Positions 1 through 7,560 of a DNA stretch of 26,230 nt are shown one piece after another (positions within the stretch are counted from its first letter, which is position 1; each line of letters opens with the position of its first letter). The stretch lies in contig DGHD01000053.1 of NCBI GenBank assembly GCA_002392505.1, positions 13,910 through 40,139 on the forward strand, in the 5' to 3' direction. This DNA is from Christensenella sp. UBA3857 (GTDB lineage: Bacteria; Bacillota; Clostridia; Christensenellales; CAG-138). The notes under the pieces are model-generated. The model ran no database searches and was not told the DNA's origin. It saw nothing but the letters and a program-made list of their open reading frames with translations. The translations under genes were made by a program, and so were the position numbers.

Positions 1-253
1 TTGCTTCCTGCTCGATGCTCTCCTGAGCCTGCTTCTTGGTGCCGACGAAAAGAACGGTGCCGTTATCCATGGCAACGTCGCGAACAAAGGCGTAAGCCTC
101 GTCTATCTTTTTGACGGTCTTCTGAAGGTCGATGATGTAGATGCCGTTACGCTCGGTGAAGATGTACTCGCGCATCTTGGGGTTCCAGCGACGGGTCTGG
201 TGACCGAAATGGACGCCCGCCTCGAGGAGCTGCTTCATAGAAATGACTGACAT
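1..253 (-). CDS. rpsB: 30S ribosomal protein S2, N-terminal part (runs off the left edge)
   Basis: This is the first 84 codons of ribosomal protein S2, a structural protein of the 30S subunit. The reverse-strand translation begins [18 protein letters not shown], then [22 protein letters not shown] and [12 protein letters not shown], which are classic S2 N-terminal motifs. The ATG lies at 253..251 with a strong GGGAGG-type ribosome binding site at 267..261. The gene is cut by the window edge, so its C-terminal two thirds and its usual neighbour tsf are not visible. It has its own promoter and a structured 5' leader, so it is transcribed separately from the lipoprotein gene upstream. Identification is secure. 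Confidence 0.97.
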   Translation of the reverse strand, partial: MSVISMKQLLEAGVHFGHQTRRWNPKMREYIFTERNGIYIIDLQKTVKKIDEAYAFVRDVAMDNGTVLFVGTKKQAQESIEQEA

Positions 254-355
254 AAAAATAACCTCCCGTTAATTTATTCCTCCCCGCGCATCATCTCCCA
301 CGGAACCGCTTTTATGCGGACGGGCCGTAAGATCCACACGGGTGAGTTTTATGCC
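254..355 (-). promoter_or_regulatory. Structured 5' leader of rpsB, possible autoregulatory element
   Basis: About 100 nt separate the rpsB promoter from its start codon. The leader can fold into stacked helices: 295-299 with 340-346 (one bulge), 300-303 with 325-328, and a terminal hairpin 306-309/316-319 with a six-base loop. Ribosomal protein operons often have leaders that bind the encoded protein and repress translation. That this one does so is inference. I did not recognise a specific published S2 leader class. Confidence 0.4.
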
Positions 356-362
356 AAATAGC

Positions 363-391
363 ATTATATCATAATAAAATGCCCCGCGCAA
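363..391 (-). promoter_or_regulatory. Sigma-A type promoter of rpsB
   Basis: On the minus strand TTGCGC (391..386), a 17-bp spacer and TATAAT (368..363) form a near-consensus housekeeping promoter. Transcription would start near position 356 and read through the structured leader into rpsB. The -35 box lies inside the 3' arm of the hairpin that appears to end the upstream transcript. Confidence 0.8.
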
Positions 392-409
392 CAGGATTTT
401 TGCACGGGG
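371..409 (-). terminator. Probable intrinsic terminator after the thiI-lipoprotein genes
   Basis: On the minus strand, 409..402 (CCCCGTGC) pairs with 389..382 (GCGCGGGG) as an 8-bp stem with one G-U pair and a 12-nt loop. A T-rich but interrupted tract (ATTTTATTAT) follows. It sits 17 bp after the lipoprotein stop codon. The weak T tract and long loop make efficiency uncertain. Its 3' arm carries the rpsB -35 box. Confidence 0.55.
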
Positions 410-425
410 AACAGATATATTTTCA

Positions 426-1142
426 CTATTTTATCCTGTTCAGGAGCGCATCCTGCGTCAGGATATCCGAAACGCTGCTCAGCCGCACCTTTATGCGGGG
501 CGCGCCCGCGTCGAACGAGAACGCCTCATACTCGCGGTAAACGAGGAATATCCCGCCGTAGGTGAAAAGGAACTGCGCCGAATCGTCGAATCGCGGACCC
601 ATGCCGATCGCGGTGTACCCGTTTTCCTCCATGCTCGCGGAAACTATCTCGCCGAGCCTGGGGGCGTAATCCACGCCCGCGCCGAAGCAATCGGAAAGGC
701 AGACCGGCTCGCCGGTATCGCAGTTGAAGTTGGCGGTGCGGGATTCTGTATCCGACCCGTCAGCGGACATGAAATTCAAAGTGAAGGAAAGAAGCCCGTA
801 ATTGTTGAACTCGCACACGAAATCGACCGTGCCCGCGACTTCGCCGCAGTCGGAGGCGAACTCCATCAGGGTGGAATGGAGCGAGATGTTGAGCAGATCC
901 ATCCCGCTGTCGCAGACGTAGGGGTATTTCACCCGGCATTCCCCGCGCATGAGCGTCTTGGGGATTATCGAGAGAGGACGCCTCAAAATGCTCTGCGAAA
1001 GCTCGCCCGAATTGATCATCTGCCCGTGCGGAGGGCGAGTGCCGCCCGCGTCGGTCGAGCTGCTCAAAAGACAGCCGCATGCGGATACTGCGATCAGCAG
1101 CAGCGTTAAAACGTATGCGGTTGTCCTTAAAACGGACTTCAT
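426..1142 (-). CDS. Lipoprotein with RsiV/DUF3298-like C-terminal domain
   Basis: This is a 238-aa secreted protein. The N-terminus has a basic start, a hydrophobic stretch (residues 8-19) and a lipobox VSAC, with Cys22 as the likely lipidated residue, so it should be anchored on the outer face of the membrane. The C-terminal half (about 135-230) has the pattern of the DUF3298/RsiV fold: GEPVCLSDCF, then a GGIFLVYREYEAFSFDAG block resembling the 'pYeiapyaaG' motif, then a hydrophobic end. RsiV itself is a lysozyme-sensing anti-sigma factor, but this protein has no cytoplasmic anti-sigma part, so that role should not be transferred. The start ATG overlaps the thiI stop (ATGA, 1139-1142), suggesting translational coupling. 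Ligand and function are unknown. Confidence 0.75.
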   Translation of the reverse strand: MKSVLRTTAYVLTLLLIAVSACGCLLSSSTDAGGTRPPHGQMINSGELSQSILRRPLSIIPKTLMRGECRVKYPYVCDSGMDLLNISLHSTLMEFASDCGEVAGTVDFVCEFNNYGLLSFTLNFMSADGSDTESRTANFNCDTGEPVCLSDCFGAGVDYAPRLGEIVSASMEENGYTAIGMGPRFDDSAQFLFTYGGIFLVYREYEAFSFDAGAPRIKVRLSSVSDILTQDALLNRIK

Positions 1143-2308
1143 TTGATAAGCATTATCTCCGTATCGGCTATCGCCTTTTCGATCATTTCGCTGAAATCGA
1201 CCCTTGCTTCGCTTGCGCGCAGCTCGTCGAGCTTGGGCTTTGTAACGGGGTGCTTCGGCACGAACACGGTGCAGCAGTCCTCGTAGGGCAGTATGCTCGT
1301 TTCATAAGTGCCAATGCGCCTTGCGATATCCATTATCTCGTCCTTGTCAAAGCCTATGAGCGGACGGAAAACGGGCATCGAAACGGCGTCGTTCGTGACG
1401 CAGAGCGCCTCGAGCGTCTGGCTCGCCACCTGACCCAGGCTCTCTCCCGTGATGAGCGCCATCGCGCCCTCGCCCCTTGCGATCCGCTCGGCTATCTTCA
1501 TCATAAGACGGCGCATAAGGACGGTGGTCTCCTTCTCGGGGCATTTCTCGTAGATCGTCATCTGGATATCGGTGAAGGGCACGAGGAAGAGCTTTATCTC
1601 GCCCGCGTATCTCGAAACGAGCTTCGTAAGCTCCACCACCTTGTCGCGCGCGCGCTCCGAGGTATAGGGGTAGGAGTAGAAGTGCACCGCGGAGAGCGTA
1701 AGCCCGCGCTTTGCCATCATGTATCCCGCGACGGGGCTGTCTATGCCGCCGGAAATAAGCAGGCTCGCCGCGCCGGCGGTGCCGGTGGGCATACCCTTCG
1801 CGCCGGGGATCTCCTCACAATAGATATAAGCCTTCTCGCGTATCTCGACGGAGAGCTTGATTTCGGGCTTGTGCACGTCGACGTGCAGCTCGGGGAAGCG
1901 CTCGAGCACCCTGCCGCCGAGCTCCTTGTTGATCGTGTCGCTGTTCATGAAATAGCGCTTGTCCGATCTTCTCGCAAAGACCTTGAAGCTCGTGCCCGCG
2001 TCGGGGGAGGAGAGCCGCTTTTCCATCAGCTTGAGCGCCGCCTGAACGACGGTCTCCCAATCCTTGTCGACCGCTTCGGCGGGGGATATGGAGTGTATGC
2101 CGAAAACCCTCGTAAGGCGGTCGAGCGCCTCGTCAAAACGCTCCTCGCTTATGCCGCGGACGTATATCCTGCCCTGCTCGCGCTCGATCTTGGGATCGAG
2201 CCCGTGAAGCGCGCGCTTCATGTTGCTGATGAGCGCACGCTCGAAATAGGGGCGGTTAAGCCCCTTCAAATGTATCTCCGTATAACGTACGAGAAGTACC
2301 TTTTCCAT
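1139..2308 (-). CDS. thiI: tRNA 4-thiouridine synthase ThiI (short form without rhodanese domain)
   Basis: ThiI adenylates U8 of tRNA and transfers sulfur to make 4-thiouridine; in some bacteria it also serves thiamine thiazole synthesis. The 389-aa protein has an N-terminal ferredoxin-like/THUMP region (about 1-165), the motif IPGAKGMPTGTAGA, and the PP-loop SGGIDSP (186-192) that binds ATP. A Cys345-Cys346 pair in LPYEDCC matches the family's catalytic cysteine region. It ends at the normal length for Gram-positive ThiI, without the C-terminal rhodanese domain of E. coli. In Bacillus subtilis this short form takes persulfide sulfur from a dedicated desulfurase (NifZ). A cysteine desulfurase gene lies just upstream here, which fits. 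Its stop overlaps the start of the lipoprotein gene. No TPP riboswitch is seen upstream. Confidence 0.95.
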   Translation of the reverse strand: MEKVLLVRYTEIHLKGLNRPYFERALISNMKRALHGLDPKIEREQGRIYVRGISEERFDEALDRLTRVFGIHSISPAEAVDKDWETVVQAALKLMEKRLSSPDAGTSFKVFARRSDKRYFMNSDTINKELGGRVLERFPELHVDVHKPEIKLSVEIREKAYIYCEEIPGAKGMPTGTAGAASLLISGGIDSPVAGYMMAKRGLTLSAVHFYSYPYTSERARDKVVELTKLVSRYAGEIKLFLVPFTDIQMTIYEKCPEKETTVLMRRLMMKIAERIARGEGAMALITGESLGQVASQTLEALCVTNDAVSMPVFRPLIGFDKDEIMDIARRIGTYETSILPYEDCCTVFVPKHPVTKPKLDELRASEARVDFSEMIEKAIADTEIMLIK

Positions 2309-2383
2309 TTTTCCCTTTTGCCCCTGCTGTGCAAAGGCGTCCTTTCTTTTGATATTCGGCGGTCAGGCGCTGTACGTTTTGAT

Positions 2384-3529
2384 TCAGCGCCTTCTGAATC
2401 TCCTGAGCAGGCTTACCTGCTCCTCTATCATCTGCGCCGCGGTATCGGCTTCGTCAACAGTGTTGAAGTGCGAGAAGCTGAACCTTATCGCTCCGTCCTG
2501 CCGCTCACCGAGTATGCCCATGGCGTTAAGCACGCGGTTCCTGCCGCGCTTGTGCGCCGCGCAGGCGGAGCCGGTCGAAACGCAAAGCCCCTTTTCGGAA
2601 AGCGCGTTCAGCAGCACCTCTCCGCGCACTCCGAGGAAGCTCACGTTGAGTATATGCGCCGCGCCCTCGCCCATCGGGGGAGAGTTGAGCGTCACGTCCT
2701 TGATGCGCTTCAGGTTCCCGTAAAGGCGCTCCTTGACCGCGAGGATCCTCTCGCGGTATGCCGCGCGGTTGAGGGCGTAGTCCTCCACGGCGGCGTTAAA
2801 AGCCATTATGCCCGGCATATTCGACGTGCCGGAGCGCATGCCGGATTCCTGCCCGCCGCCCATCAGATAGGGCTTTACGCGCACGCCGCGCCTTACGTAC
2901 AGCGCGCCGACGCCCTTGGGGGCGTGGAGCTTATGCCCGCTCGCCGAGTACATATCACAGCTGACGGGCGCCTCCTTCATAAACGCCTGAACGCCGTCGG
3001 AATGGAGCAGGCATTCGGGCGCGAGCCGCTTCATCATGGCGTATATCCCGTCGATATCGTTTATCGCGCCGGTCTCGTTGTTGACGTGCATTATGCTTAT
3101 CAGCCCCGTGGAGGGGGTCATGAGCGCCGCAAGACCGTCGAGCTTAACGCGCCCGGTCATGTCCACGGGGGCGAAGACGACGTCGTAACCCTGCTCCTTA
3201 AGCTCCATCGCAGGCTCGTAGACCGAGGGGTGCTCAACGGGGGAGATGATCACGCGCGTCTTGCCGCGCATGGCTTTGAGCGAACCGAATATCGCGGTGT
3301 TGTTCGATTCCGTCCCGCAGGAGGTGAATATCAGCTCGCCGGGGTCGGCGCCGATTTTCGACGCGATATTCGCTCTCGCCGCGTTAAGATCCCTTTCCGT
3401 TTTCACCGCGGCGGAATAAGCGGCGGCGGGATTAAAGGGCTTTTCGAGCATGTATTCTTTTGCGGCGGCCGCCGCCTTGTCAAGGCATACGGTGGTCGCG
3501 CTGTTATCGAAATAGATCATATCGTTCAT
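2384..3529 (-). CDS. Cysteine desulfurase (NifS/IscS family, likely sulfur donor of ThiI)
   Basis: This is a PLP-dependent enzyme that removes sulfur from cysteine and holds it as a persulfide. Visible motifs are the start MIYFDNSATT, the PLP-stacking His in PVEHPSVY, HSDGVQAF, the Schiff-base Lys in SGHKLHAPKG and the catalytic Cys in STGSACAAHK. Length, about 380 aa, is normal. Three in-frame starts are possible: TTG at 3532, ATG at 3529 and ATG at 3520. The GGAG site (3536..3533) is only 3 nt from the second and 12 nt from the third; the third gives the canonical N-terminus. The gene lies 75 bp upstream of thiI on the same strand, the arrangement expected for a desulfurase dedicated to tRNA thiolation (NifZ-like). 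Use in iron-sulfur cluster assembly is an alternative, but no scaffold gene is present. Confidence 0.93.
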   Translation of the reverse strand: MNDMIYFDNSATTVCLDKAAAAAKEYMLEKPFNPAAAYSAAVKTERDLNAARANIASKIGADPGELIFTSCGTESNNTAIFGSLKAMRGKTRVIISPVEHPSVYEPAMELKEQGYDVVFAPVDMTGRVKLDGLAALMTPSTGLISIMHVNNETGAINDIDGIYAMMKRLAPECLLHSDGVQAFMKEAPVSCDMYSASGHKLHAPKGVGALYVRRGVRVKPYLMGGGQESGMRSGTSNMPGIMAFNAAVEDYALNRAAYRERILAVKERLYGNLKRIKDVTLNSPPMGEGAAHILNVSFLGVRGEVLLNALSEKGLCVSTGSACAAHKRGRNRVLNAMGILGERQDGAIRFSFSHFNTVDEADTAAQMIEEQVSLLRRFRRR

Positions 3530-3540
3530 CAACTCCGTTC

Positions 3541-3562
3541 GGAAAATAGGGGCGTACCCCTA
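3541..3562 (-). terminator. Weak terminator-like hairpin between the PBP and desulfurase genes
   Basis: On the minus strand TAGGGG (3562..3557), the loop TACG and CCCCTA (3552..3547) form a 6-bp hairpin followed by TTTT. It lies 44 bp after the PBP stop. No promoter fits between it and the desulfurase gene, so it probably attenuates rather than stops transcription. It may also be chance. Confidence 0.4.
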
Positions 3563-3605
3563 TACCCAAAGTATGACTCCTGGCTGAAAAAGTGTGCCTG
3601 CTTCG

Positions 3606-6428
3606 TCACGGCTCGGGCGATTCGGTCGGCTTCGTCGGATCGACGGAGATGGGCGGAGGATAGATCGACTTCAGATAATCGTAATTGGTCTTGAGCGATT
3701 CCGTCGCGGTCTTTATCCGTTCGGGATCCTGGGACTGTATAGCCGCACGCAGGTCCTCGATGAGATTGATCAGCGTCGTCCTGTCCGGATCGGGCAGCGT
3801 CTGCACCTCGTTCAAATACGTGTTGACCTGGGATATCAGCGTCTGTGCGCGGCTGATAAGCACCTCAAGGCTGTCCGAGGAGGGCGGAGTGCCCGCGCCG
3901 TGCACGTGGCAGACCGCGCCCGTCGAGAGACACCACGAATGATAGCTCGAGGCGGTCATGTTCGTTACGACTCCGTTGGGGAATATCTTGCGGAAGAGCT
4001 CCTTGCCGTTGACGCCGTGCTCCTCGTCCACGAATTCCTTGAGCAGCGCGAATACGGAGTCGGTCGGGAATATCAATATGCACTTGCTGTAACGCGACGT
4101 CGAGGGACAGTAGGGACCCGCCACCTCGCCGGAGGCGGAGCAGCCATCAATAAGCGCGTGCATCGGGCAGTATTCGGTAGGCATATTGTCCACCGCACAC
4201 CAGTCGGTGACAGGGGGATTGATCGAATCGTGCATGCAGGCGTTCGTTGCGAGCTTGCCCGAAACGGAGCAGATGGTCACCTGAGTGAGCCCGAGATCCG
4301 AGGGCGAAACGTCCATAATGGGCTTATCGGAAAGCCCCTGGTGGATCTTCTCCATATATGCCTGCCAGAGGGGCGCTGCGGCCTTTCCGCCGGTGGAGCC
4401 GGAGGCGAGTTTCTCGGAATAGAGATCGTGCCCTATCCACAGTGCACAGGTGTAATAGCCGGTGAAGCCGGCAAAGTAAACGCTGGTGTAGTCGTCGTTC
4501 GTACCGGTCTTGCCGGCGACGGTGATGCCGTCGATCGCCGCGCGCGTACCGGTGCCCGTCTTAACGACGTCCTCGAGCATATCGATGAGCATGTAGCAGG
4601 TGCTTTCCTCATATACCCGGTAGCTCTTCTGAACGGCTTTCGCGTCGAGCACGACGTTCATATCCTTGTCGAGCACGACGGTGAACGAGATGGGTTCCAT
4701 ATACATGCCGCCGTTCGCGATGCAGGCGTAGCTCGCCGCCATCTCGATGGGCGTGATGCCCGTCGTGCCGAGGGCGAGACCGGGACCGTCCTCGTTTATC
4801 CTGGAGGGCTTGACGCCGAGCTTCGCAAGGTATTCGGCGCCGGTCCTGGGAGTGACGTAATCGAACAGCGTCCTTGCGGCGACTATGTTGAGCGATTTTT
4901 CGATACCCTTTCTGATGGATATCATGCCGACGTACTTGGTGGAGCCGATGGCGGGGTAGCCCTTTTCGCCGCCATAGCCCTCGATGGGGAATTCGGCGTT
5001 GAGTATCGGCGTCCCGCAGGAGAGCCCCAGATCGAGTGCGGGACCGTAAACGGAGAGCGGTTTGATCGCGGAGCCGACGGGCATGGAGCTCTGATAAGCG
5101 CGGTTAAGGGCTTTCTTTATAGTGGGCTCCGTCCTTCCGCCGATAACGGCGATGACCTCTCCCGTGTGCTGATCCATAACGACGGTCGCCGCCTGGGGCT
5201 GTATTATCTCGTATGTGGTGCCGTCCGAGCCGGTGGTGATCTGAATGCCGGCGGAGGGGTTCTGAAGCTCGGGATAATTCGCCCAGGAGGTGATGGTCTC
5301 CTGCACGGTGTTCTGTATCTTGGGGTCGACCGTAAGGTAGATATGATAGCCGCCGGTACGCAGCTCGTTCTCGATCGCGGTGCGGTTAGCCTTGGTATCG
5401 TCGAGCCCGCGCTGGGCAAGCATATGCGTTATCACGTCGTAGACCGCGTATTCCACAAAATACGGCATATCGTAAAGCTGCTTCTTCTCGCTCTTTTCGA
5501 CAATATGCACCGTCTCGTGAAGGGCGGTCTCATACTGCTCATGCGAGATCTTGCCCGCCTTATACATCGCTTTGAGCACAATGTCGGTGCGCTTGTCTGT
5601 AACGTCCATCTTGTTGCGCCCGTCCTCGTAGAAGCGGGAATACGTGTTTGCCCTGGGGTTGGTGTAATAGGGCTTCTGGACCATGCCGGCAAGCATGGCG
5701 CACTCCCTTATGGTAAGCTCGTTCAGATCCTTGCCGAAATAGTCCTTCGCCGCGGAGGCGAAGCCGTAATTCGATTCGCCGAGGAACACGTCGTTCATAT
5801 ACGCCTCGAGGATCTTGTCCTTGGTCATGATATGCTCGAGCTCGTATGAAAGATAAGCCTCCTGTATCTTGCGCTTATAGCTCTTTTCGTTGGAGAGTAT
5901 CTTGTTTTTGATGAGCTGCTGCGTCAGCGTCGATCCGCCGTGGGTGTTCTCGTTGCGGAAGGTGTTGACTATCGCAGAGAAGAGGCGCTTGAAGTCGACG
6001 CCGCCGTGCTTATAGAAGCGCACGTCCTCAATCGAGGTGAGCGCGTTCTTGAGCATGTCGGGGATATCCTCTATATCGACCCACTCGCGGTATTCCATTC
6101 CCGCGAAGCTCGTTATCATATTGCCGTTTCGGTCGTAGATATAGCTGGTGCGTTCCGTCCTCGAAAGAACGGATACGTCAAGCGAGGGGGTGGTGTCCAT
6201 ATACGCCTTCGCGACGCCCATAACAAGACCGAATCCGCCTATGCCGCCGAGCACCAGAGCTATCGCGAGCATCGCGATGGTATCGAAGAACAGGCTCAGC
6301 ACGAACGGACGTGCGCCCTTCCTTTTGCTGAAGACCTTGCCCTCGTTCTCGCCGGAGCCCTCCGGAAGCGCGCCGACCGAAGCCCGACGCTCCTTCAGAT
6401 CACGTTTTTTTGACTTATTAACAGCCAT
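3606..6428 (-). CDS. Class A penicillin-binding protein (bifunctional glycosyltransferase/transpeptidase)
   Basis: This enzyme polymerises lipid II into glycan strands and cross-links them, acting outside the membrane. The 940-aa protein has a basic cytoplasmic tail (1-40), one membrane anchor (about 42-72), a GT51 domain (about 95-260) with the catalytic glutamate in SIEDVRFYKHGGVD (E134) and GGSTLTQQLIKN (164-175), and a transpeptidase domain with SAIK (S453-K456), SLN (512-514) and KTG (640-642). Beyond the catalytic core, residues 715-840 carry nine cysteines, followed by a predicted helical stretch (about 850-920) and a proline-rich end. This is a long C-terminal extension. The start ATG has an AAAGG site 8 nt upstream and a strong promoter at 6530..6502. 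It heads the minus-strand gene run. Confidence 0.95.
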   Translation of the reverse strand: MAVNKSKKRDLKERRASVGALPEGSGENEGKVFSKRKGARPFVLSLFFDTIAMLAIALVLGGIGGFGLVMGVAKAYMDTTPSLDVSVLSRTERTSYIYDRNGNMITSFAGMEYREWVDIEDIPDMLKNALTSIEDVRFYKHGGVDFKRLFSAIVNTFRNENTHGGSTLTQQLIKNKILSNEKSYKRKIQEAYLSYELEHIMTKDKILEAYMNDVFLGESNYGFASAAKDYFGKDLNELTIRECAMLAGMVQKPYYTNPRANTYSRFYEDGRNKMDVTDKRTDIVLKAMYKAGKISHEQYETALHETVHIVEKSEKKQLYDMPYFVEYAVYDVITHMLAQRGLDDTKANRTAIENELRTGGYHIYLTVDPKIQNTVQETITSWANYPELQNPSAGIQITTGSDGTTYEIIQPQAATVVMDQHTGEVIAVIGGRTEPTIKKALNRAYQSSMPVGSAIKPLSVYGPALDLGLSCGTPILNAEFPIEGYGGEKGYPAIGSTKYVGMISIRKGIEKSLNIVAARTLFDYVTPRTGAEYLAKLGVKPSRINEDGPGLALGTTGITPIEMAASYACIANGGMYMEPISFTVVLDKDMNVVLDAKAVQKSYRVYEESTCYMLIDMLEDVVKTGTGTRAAIDGITVAGKTGTNDDYTSVYFAGFTGYYTCALWIGHDLYSEKLASGSTGGKAAAPLWQAYMEKIHQGLSDKPIMDVSPSDLGLTQVTICSVSGKLATNACMHDSINPPVTDWCAVDNMPTEYCPMHALIDGCSASGEVAGPYCPSTSRYSKCILIFPTDSVFALLKEFVDEEHGVNGKELFRKIFPNGVVTNMTASSYHSWCLSTGAVCHVHGAGTPPSSDSLEVLISRAQTLISQVNTYLNEVQTLPDPDRTTLINLIEDLRAAIQSQDPERIKTATESLKTNYDYLKSIYPPPISVDPTKPTESPEP

Positions 6429-6501
6429 TTCAATAACCTTTCATGCGTTTTTTATGGGAACACGGGGAAGGATATACCTCTCCATATTATAATCCATCAT
6501 G

Positions 6502-6530
6502 ATTATAACACACTTCTTCGGCAAACGCAA
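6502..6530 (-). promoter_or_regulatory. Sigma-A type promoter of the PBP gene
   Basis: On the minus strand TTGCGT (6530..6525), a 17-bp spacer and TATAAT (6507..6502) lie about 75 bp before the PBP start. A second TATAAT (6491..6486) has no good -35 box. The divergent cdaA gene starts at 6655. On the plus strand I see only a weak candidate -10 (TATTAT, 6593-6598) without a convincing -35. Confidence 0.75.
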
Positions 6531-6654
6531 ACAAACGGTGCTTTTTTCATATAAATATTATTTTGGGGGTACAAATTTATCGGATTGTATGGTATTATTA
6601 TGTGGGGAAGACCCGGGCCGGGCATTACTATGCCCATTTTGAACGGAAAGGGAA

Positions 6655-7560
6655 GTGAGAGATTTGCCGTTAGCCGATATTCTGGCCGCTATCCGGACAG
6701 GCTTTTCACAATTCAGAATACAGGATCTGCTGGATATCCTGATCATATCGTATCTGATATTCAAGCTTATCCAGTTCACGACGAACACAAGGGCGTCCCA
6801 GGTCGTAAAGGGCGTCGTCGTGCTCTTGTTCCTTTTCATTATAAGCAACCTGCTCGATCTTATCACCGTGCGGTACCTTTTGAATTCCTTCCTGGTATCC
6901 GGTATCGTCGTGGCCGTCGTGCTCTTCCAGCCTGAAATACGAAGGGCGCTCGAAAGGATCGGACGCTTCCGTTTCACTATCACCCAAAGGGAGACCCCGT
7001 CGTTCGAAATCGTAAACCAGATACTTCTCGCAGTCGAGAATATGTCCAGGCGCAAGGTCGGCGCCCTCATAGTTCTCGAGAGGAACACCAAGCTCGGCGA
7101 CTATGTGCAGACCGGCACCGTGATCGATGCGGAGATCTCGGACGCACTTATCGAAAACATATTCGAGCCGAAGACCCCCCTGCACGACGGCGCGATGATA
7201 GTCCGCGAGGACAGGATCTACGCCGCGGCGTGCGTGCTCCCGCTGTTCGACGATCCGAATATCGCAAGGGAGCTCGGAACAAGGCACAGGGCGGCGCTCG
7301 GCATATCGACCGTGAGCGACTCCATAACGATCGTCGTATCGGAGGAGACGGGCACTATCTCCTATGCGCACGACGGAAGGCTGACGCGGCACGTCGATCA
7401 TGATTCCCTGGAGGAGCTTTTGAATTCGCATTTCAATCCTCCCCAGGACAAGACGTTCAAGCTGAACGGCAAAAAACAGGAAGACGGCAGTACCGAAGGA
7501 AAGGAGGAGCTCAAACGCAATGGAAAACGGCACGGAAAAAAGCACAGCAAAAACAGGTAA
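6655..7560 (+). CDS. cdaA: Diadenylate cyclase CdaA (c-di-AMP synthase)
   Basis: CdaA makes the second messenger c-di-AMP from two ATP and is usually essential in Firmicutes, where it controls potassium and osmolyte balance and affects wall integrity. The 301-aa protein has three N-terminal membrane segments (about 25-42, 48-68, 74-92) and a DAC domain with the signature DGA (178-180) and GTRHRAA (208-214). A basic, lysine-rich tail (about 270-301) follows. The open frame begins with GTG at 6655, very close behind GGAAAGGG; TTG at 6664 is a possible alternative, so the exact start is uncertain. The last 41 bp overlap cdaR, whose ribosome binding site lies inside this gene. The usual third partner, glmM, is not next door. 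Confidence 0.95.
   Translation: MRDLPLADILAAIRTGFSQFRIQDLLDILIISYLIFKLIQFTTNTRASQVVKGVVVLLFLFIISNLLDLITVRYLLNSFLVSGIVVAVVLFQPEIRRALERIGRFRFTITQRETPSFEIVNQILLAVENMSRRKVGALIVLERNTKLGDYVQTGTVIDAEISDALIENIFEPKTPLHDGAMIVREDRIYAAACVLPLFDDPNIARELGTRHRAALGISTVSDSITIVVSEETGTISYAHDGRLTRHVDHDSLEELLNSHFNPPQDKTFKLNGKKQEDGSTEGKEELKRNGKRHGKKHSKNR

Noticed and set aside
2309..2383. TPP riboswitch upstream of thiI
   Set aside because: The 75-bp gap is too short and has none of the conserved TPP aptamer sequence. ThiI here is most likely a tRNA thiolation gene.
1079..3694. Long plus-strand open frame (871 codons) across thiI and the desulfurase
   Set aside because: It is antisense to two clearly conserved genes, is rich in Arg, His and Val as expected of a GC-rich shadow frame, and shows no domain.
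3594..5849. Long plus-strand open frame (751 codons) over the PBP gene
   Set aside because: It is a shadow of the PBP coding strand. The PBP has all catalytic motifs and this frame has none.
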